From positions 1 to 34,385 of the forward strand of contig JBBHKE010000003.1 of NCBI GenBank assembly GCA_037447655.1: a stretch of DNA of 34,385 nucleotides, read 5' to 3'. This document shows, in pieces, positions 29,642 through 34,385 of the stretch; within the stretch, counting starts at the first letter, position 1, and each line of letters starts with the position of its first letter. Position numbers and translations under genes: made by a program. Source of the DNA: Zygnema cylindricum. Lineage: Eukaryota; Streptophyta; Zygnematophyceae; Zygnematales; Zygnemataceae. The notes under the pieces were generated by a model that ran no database searches, was not told where the DNA came from, and was given only the letters and a program-made list of their open reading frames with translations.

Positions 29642-30724
29642 TGTTTAAACTTATGTATTATCTAGGTCTGTATTGGAAAAATAAATAGAGTGTTGAAAAG
29701 AGGTGATTAATAGTTCACTTCTATATTTTAGTTAGAATGTAAAGAGAGAGAAAGAGAGGACCAAAGGCACGCCATGGTTGCCTCATCATTTAGAAGGAGG
29801 CAGAATGAATTAGAAGGTGTTTTACTATTTTTAGCAAAAATCTGGCACTAACCAGATTTGAACCAGGGTTTTAGACCATTAAATAGACCTACCTCTTTAT
29901 CCATTAAATCACTAATGGAACGTTTTACGCATATTTAGCTATTGATTCAAAGGACAAATTCGCAACAAACTAACGAAAACGCGCATAAATCAATTTATTC
30001 ATGGAAGCGAATCGAAACCGTATAAATACAACTGATCGGATGGCCACCATTACAACCGCCACCCGCAATAAGCTTTCAACGGCCTTTGGGGGTAGCGTCA
30101 CGCGGTGCCACGTGGCGCCACATTATTTGACACCGGAGAAGATGGGAGGAGGAACTATGGCTCCCAATTTGGTAGATGTCACCTTGTAGACCATGTCGTA
30201 CAATGGTCGTACAATAAGTACATCGCCCATCGTACCTTCTTGTACTATATAGTGTTCCTATTGGACTAGGGTTTAGTAGTAGGTAGTCATGAGTAGGCAG
30301 ACTAAGACTTAGTGATATTTCGGTACCTCTCTCTAAGAGAGCTTGTAACTATAAAGGTCATCTTTGACCAGCCATAACTTAATGCTCGGGTGAGCAAATT
30401 CAGTGATTCTTTTTGCTACGGACTCAGGGGAGTCCAAGCTACACAAGGGTGTAGTCGGTCAGAGTCTTTTCGTGTCAAGGTGGCATTTATTCAGTGGGAA
30501 AGTCAAAGTGGGAAATATTGTCCAAAACACATATTCAAGCTTTGCATTCTGTGCTATAAGTGAGCACACAGAAGGTCTTCTCTTCACAGGAGTGAAGTTG
30601 TATTGGGGTTCTTATTGTCAAGGGATCATTCATTTGGGTTTATGTCAACTTAGAGTCGGCACTATCTAGATTAGCTTATTTTGGATCTGCGAATTCTGTG
30701 GGCAATGCAGCCCATAGAATTTCA
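29642..30724 (+). repeat. Copia 2 3' LTR
   Basis: 1083 bp, TGTTTAAACTTATG to CCCATAGAATTTCA. It includes TATAAATA (30021-30028), the conserved core near 30352-30420 and an antisense tRNA-like unit. Confidence 0.9.
29836..29912 (-). promoter_or_regulatory. tRNA-like Pol III unit inside copia 2 3' LTR (antisense)
   Basis: On the minus strand: A-box-like TAATGGATAAAGAGG (29906-29892), B box GGTTCAAATCT (29864-29854) and TTTTT (29840-29836). It lies 194-270 bp into the LTR, antisense to the element. The A-to-B stretch resembles that of copia 1 (GGATAA, then GTCTA). Confidence 0.55.
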
Positions 30725-31934
30725 AGGACAGCGCTACGTTTTAGAGAAAAACAAAAACAAAATCCCTACTAAGCCTCATAGGCCGTACCCTAATTTTTTG
30801 CCTTAAGAGTCATTGAGACATTTTTTGTACCACAATGTACGGATAAGTGTTGATATTATGAACTTTCTTCATGGACCCTAACTCTAAGGCGAGGGTGAAC
30901 CTCGATCGGCGAGAAACTATAGTTTTTTGTTGAATGTCGTACTTTATTTTACCATTTCGTCCCGTTTTTTATTTAAGTAACATGTTTAGAACCGAAGTTT
31001 CATTGGCAGGTTTTTATATTTCTCCGATCAACATTATTTAATGGAATATCTTGGATAAGGGGCATCGAGTATTGTCTGGAAAAAAAATGTCGTATTTGTA
31101 TTCTGCTTTGATTGGTTTCATGTAACCTATGCACGGATAATTAAAACCGTCAAATAATTTTCACACGGACCAATTTGCATAGCATGTACCAGATACCAAT
31201 AACTATGTGCTTGCGTACCATGTAATTTTTACCACAAACTCTTTGCGATGGAAATCAAAAAGCTAGAAGGAAGGCAAAAATAGCGTGACGAAAGACCGTT
31301 ACGAAAGGCATTATTTTATAAAGGTACGTCCCTTGTAAGGGATACTTTGAAAAAGTATTTTGGGATTTAGTGAAGTGTTTCGTACTACTTTGAAAAGCGT
31401 CCCAATGTGCGAAATTGAAATCGGAACTTTAATATATGACGGTTGTAGACGTAGGCACAACTTTGTGACTGTTGAAGACGACTACGAAACTTTTGACAAT
31501 TGGTGACGCCAACAAAAACAACGATGGTTGTAAACTTTCGGTTTTTTGTAATTTTGTGACATGGTAGAAATTTAGGGCTTTGTGACATTGTGACGCCATG
31601 CTCACTTGTGACAACGTAAAATTCAATAACTTTATACCATAGCTAGTTTTTCTGACTTTTCTCACTCGACTTGCCATAAAAATATACATAAATGGTACTC
31701 AAAATAATTATTTTTTAAATATTTTTCATTTAATACCAATATTGTTGTGCCTCATTCTAGAAAGTGAGAGATAAAAGCGATAGTGTGAGAGGGAGAGGAT
31801 AGAGGCAACGATGGCGCAAAATTCTGCAAAGGACCCATGAATGAAAGTGGAGGTCTGAGACCGTTGCAATTTTTTTCCGTATATGCTCGTCTTTTTCGTA
31901 CATGCACGTGACACGCAGGGAGAAAAAAAGCGGG
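30725..31934. other. AT-rich spacer, no gene seen
   Basis: Short frames only, none with a recognisable motif. No LTR, tRNA or array found. Confidence 0.5.
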
Positions 31935-32640
31935 TGCTCTCCCTCATCCTAATATTTCCCACTCATGTGGCGCTTGCGTGGACCGTTTTTCATTCGCTAT
32001 TTGGGCGGCACTTTCCCTGAAATCAAGTTGCGAGTTGATTTTGGATAAAGTTTTTTGACGGGTTGAATTCTCTTGCCCGAGGGTCGAAAATAAGTAAACG
32101 CCAAAATTCGTTAACATGACGACAAACATTAAGTACACTCATAGTATCGACTTGACGTTTCCTGCACTTTTAAATAATTGACTTTATTGTACGGCTAAAG
32201 TTTTTCTCGTACGGAATTGCGTTTTGGGTGAAAACGACAAAATAAAGCTGATACTTTAATACATGGGGACGAACCCTAAGGATTTTCGGTTAAACTTTGG
32301 ATACTCTCCCTCGTCCTAAAATTTCCCCCCTCGTGTGGTGCGTGCATGGATCTTTTGTCATTCGTTGTTCGGATGATACTTTAACTAAAATCACCTCGCG
32401 TGGTGACTTTTGATAAAGTTTTTTGATGAGTTGGATTCACGTAGGTCAAAAAAGGGAAAACGCCAAAATGAGTTTACAAAACAACAAATATGGAGTACAT
32501 TAAAAATGTCGAATTGACGTTCATCGTATCGTGTTAAAAGTATTTTTTTTGTAAGGCAAAAGACTTTAATGTCAGGACCCAATTTTGGGGGAAAACGACA
32601 AAAAAAAAACGAAACTTTAATACATAGGGACACCCCCTTA
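31935..32640. repeat. Tandem duplication, two units of ~367 bp
   Basis: Unit 1 begins TGCTCTCCCTCATCCTAATATT at 31935 and unit 2 TACTCTCCCTCGTCCTAAAATT at 32302. Matching blocks recur in order: GATAAAGTTTTTTGA, AACGCCAAAAT, GAAAACGACAAAA and ACTTTAATACATGGGGAC/ACATAGGGAC. Units have diverged strongly, so the duplication is old. No coding potential seen. Confidence 0.8.
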
Positions 32641-33400
32641 CTAGCACGACATGTCGAAAAATTGCTAAATTGGTCTTAGTATTACTAACACTAAACGTGT
32701 ACGGACGGGTAACTCTTGATGGAAAACCTTCTTCATGGAAAATCGCCCATAGTAGCAGAGGTGTTTTCCTCAAACTTGTCATATTAATAACGGTCAAAAG
32801 AATAAGCCGCTTACTGAAGGAGTTGGGCTTTGGTGACATCTATTATTACTTGAAGATTATTAGTGGACGATAAACATATAATAACACGCACTGTGAAAAA
32901 AAACAAAATAACAAAGGGTTTAAACAAATAAAAAAAAACCTTAAACATATAACACTACCCATTGGGGAAGAAATGAAATAAAAAGAATGGTCTAACAAAA
33001 GTCGTTGCCCTATTGAGCGCCTTTACACGTTGAGGCTTAAGGTGCAGTTCGCACGCTTTTTTCCCTCATCACCGAAATTCACCCACGCGTGCAACAACAT
33101 ATCACAAACAAGGTAGCTGCCGCCGAATTCTATCATCTACTCCAGTTGCTCCTTTTAGCTAAAGCATGGAGTGGACTCCTATTGTGTTCGTGGCCTTGGA
33201 CCGGAGCTTGGCTTATTGCTACACCAATTTTCACTTCGCTCCATTTATATTATCCTCAATATTTTTTTTCCTCTTCGCTTACAAAGTAGCATGCCTCACC
33301 CTTCCCTTTAAGGTAAGCCCTGGTGCATTTATGGTCAACGTATAGACAAAAAAAGGGTACATTTGCTACGTTGCTCACATGGTGGGTAGCGGTCAACAAT
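32641..33400. other. No recognisable gene
   Basis: AT-rich to about 32990, then more balanced. Frames are short and carry no motif I know. Confidence 0.45.
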
Positions 33401-33599
33401 ACACGCCATGGTACAAGATGCAATTGTTGTCGTGGGTGTTTAAGCAGGGTACACACTCAAGCGCGAGGTGTCGCACATTTTACCACCGTGTTCTCAATCT
33501 AACGGTACAAGATATCCTCTTATGGATCTTGTTTTCTACATGGCAGTCCTCACATACACTACAATATCCCTTACGTCCTCCAATGCGACATTACATACT

Positions 33600-33892
33600 A
33601 GTGGTGTGCTCGAGATGCAACGGCTTATAAAGAACGTGACTACGTGCACCGAGACCTTGCTGATAGTTTCACACCATTGGCTTTGGAGATATTTGGGACC
33701 CTACCCTCATTTTTCGACAACTTTTTGTGCGACTCCGACCAATGATCTTTTGAAGTTAGACGGCCTAACAACCCTTCTCCAGCTCTCATGTCGGCTTTCT
33801 ACCGCCAACGCATCTTTGTCGCCCTTCAACGTTCCTAAGCTTCTGCCATTATCCGACATAGCACGGTGGTGACCGATGGCCTAGGACTGTGA
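33600..33892 (+). pseudogene. Decayed coding relic, possibly the C-terminus of a retroelement-associated protein
   Basis: One plus-strand frame reads RDATAYKERDYVHRDLADSF, directly followed by TPLALEIFGTLPSFFDNFLC, then a stop and SPALMSAFYRQRIFVALQRS, another stop, and ASAIIRHSTVVTDGLGL to TGA. The layout FxPLALEIFG followed some 50 residues later by a basic FYRQRIFVALQR helix reminds me of a repeat-derived C-terminal domain common in plant genomes and linked to reverse-transcriptase ORFs. That link is from memory and not secure. The coherent composition across stops argues for a real pseudogene. Confidence 0.35.
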
Positions 33893-33908
33893 GACTTATC
33901 CCCGCGCC

Positions 33909-34130
33909 TAGTGTTGGGTATCCGGTAGTTTCATATCGCGATGATTTCGATATTCGATACATCGAATATCGATCGAGCAGATTCCTCGATATATCGTACC
34001 GGGACCAACATAAATTATCGCGATATATATAGCAAAAATTGCGTGTCCGTACAGTCAGAGTACGGAAAACTGTACCAAATTGCGTACAGATAATCGTACG
34101 AAAAATTGTACGGATAATTTCCCCCCCCCC
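33909..34130. repeat. CGATA-rich palindromic repeat, possible DNA-transposon end
   Basis: It starts TAGTGTTGGGTATCCGG, shared with 9198, and is packed with palindromes (ATATCGCGAT, ATCGAATATCGAT, CGATATATCG, TATCGCGATATA). Later GTAC-rich words (CGTACAGA, TCGTACGA, TTGTACGG) follow, ending in C10 at 34121-34130. Like the copy at 9198 it lies at the 3' side of a copia LTR. Confidence 0.35.
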
Positions 34131-34385
34131 TGGAACTCTGAGACCTCCATAAGTCCTCAGAGTAGACAGCTTCCAAGAAGCCTCTACGATAATCTTGACC
34201 CCTTTGTGTTTCAACAAAAATAACTGCCACCCTGGCAAACAAAAACCTTGACCACCTGCACCCTTGTGAAGGCAAGACTCCCCTGAGTCGATAGCAAAAA
34301 GAATCTCTGAATTTGCTCCCCTGAGCAGTAAGTTATGGAGGGTCAAAATTGACCTTTTGTACAGAAGCTCTCTGGGAGAGAGGGT
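34131..34385 (-). repeat. Copia LTR related to copia 1 (cut by window end)
   Basis: TGGAACTCTGAGACCTCCAT aligns with the start of the copia 1 LTR (TGAAATTCTGTGGTCTCCAT). Later GGCAAGACTCCCCTGAGTC, AAAAAGAATCTCTGAATTTG and CTCCCCTGAGCAGTAAGTTA match closely. No primer site lies to its left, so this is a 3' or solo LTR and any element body is to the right, outside the window. Confidence 0.85.

Larger units (their letters stand above)
26810..30724 (+). mobile_element. Copia element 2, non-autonomous copy with collapsed interior
   Basis: The 5' LTR (26810-27690) lacks about the first 190 bp present in the 3' LTR (29642-30724). The interior is only 1.95 kb and encodes gag plus scraps of pol. The primer site, polypurine tract and both LTR 3' ends (CCCATAGAATTTCA) are intact. 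By eye, the LTRs differ at roughly 5% of positions in the first 160 aligned bases. Confidence 0.88.

Noticed and set aside
33468-33872. A 134-codon plus-strand frame near the right end
   Set aside because: It overlaps the relic at 33600-33892, whose alternative frame has the more protein-like sequence; this one lacks any recognisable motif.
34121-34130. Poly-C run as a polypurine tract
   Set aside because: It lies on the 3' side of the LTR at 34131, where a polypurine tract is not expected, and may be a simple homopolymer.

Overview
The window looks like a gene-poor, transposon-filled stretch of a land-plant (streptophyte) nuclear genome. The reasons are Ty1/copia and Ty3/gypsy retrotransposons of plant type, primer sites matching the plant initiator tRNA-Met, a chromodomain-bearing gypsy element, and a spliced gene with canonical GT-AG borders. 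I cannot place the lineage more narrowly. Almost every coding stretch is retroelement derived and most are broken.

Layout. 1-2880: no recognisable gene; a 41-bp tandem repeat and short inverted repeats. 2881-6049: the 3' part of one host gene on the minus strand, a tetratricopeptide-repeat (TPR) protein with two visible exons. Its downstream intron carries a 175-bp tandem array whose units repeat the end of the last exon and its splice donor. 6084-6319: a GA/CT microsatellite. 6320-6726: a plus-strand gypsy integrase tail. 6727-9266: no gene seen. 9267-22853: copia element 1 (minus), old and decayed, with 0.9-kb LTRs. It was invaded twice: by a complete chromovirus (12818-19106, 465-bp LTRs) inside its integrase, and by an element now reduced to a solo LTR (19766-20762, perfect 5-bp target duplication) just before its protease. 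23022-26809: copia element 3 (minus), cut short by a deletion that joins integrase to the 5' LTR. 26810-30724: copia element 2 (plus), a non-autonomous copy whose interior has collapsed to gag plus fragments of pol, the last 378 codons open. 30725-34130: AT-rich spacer with a 367-bp tandem duplication and a coding relic. 34131-34385: start of another copia LTR that runs off the window.

The most unusual features are shared by the copia elements. Each LTR carries, about 130-290 bp from its own 5' end and antisense to the element, a tRNA-like unit with A-box-like and B-box motifs followed by a run of T. In the two elements where the 5' LTR/gag junction survives, the primer-binding site matches the anticodon arm of tRNA-iMet (as in Drosophila copia), not its 3' end, and the gag start codon lies inside that site. 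The chromovirus uses the ordinary 3' end of the same tRNA.
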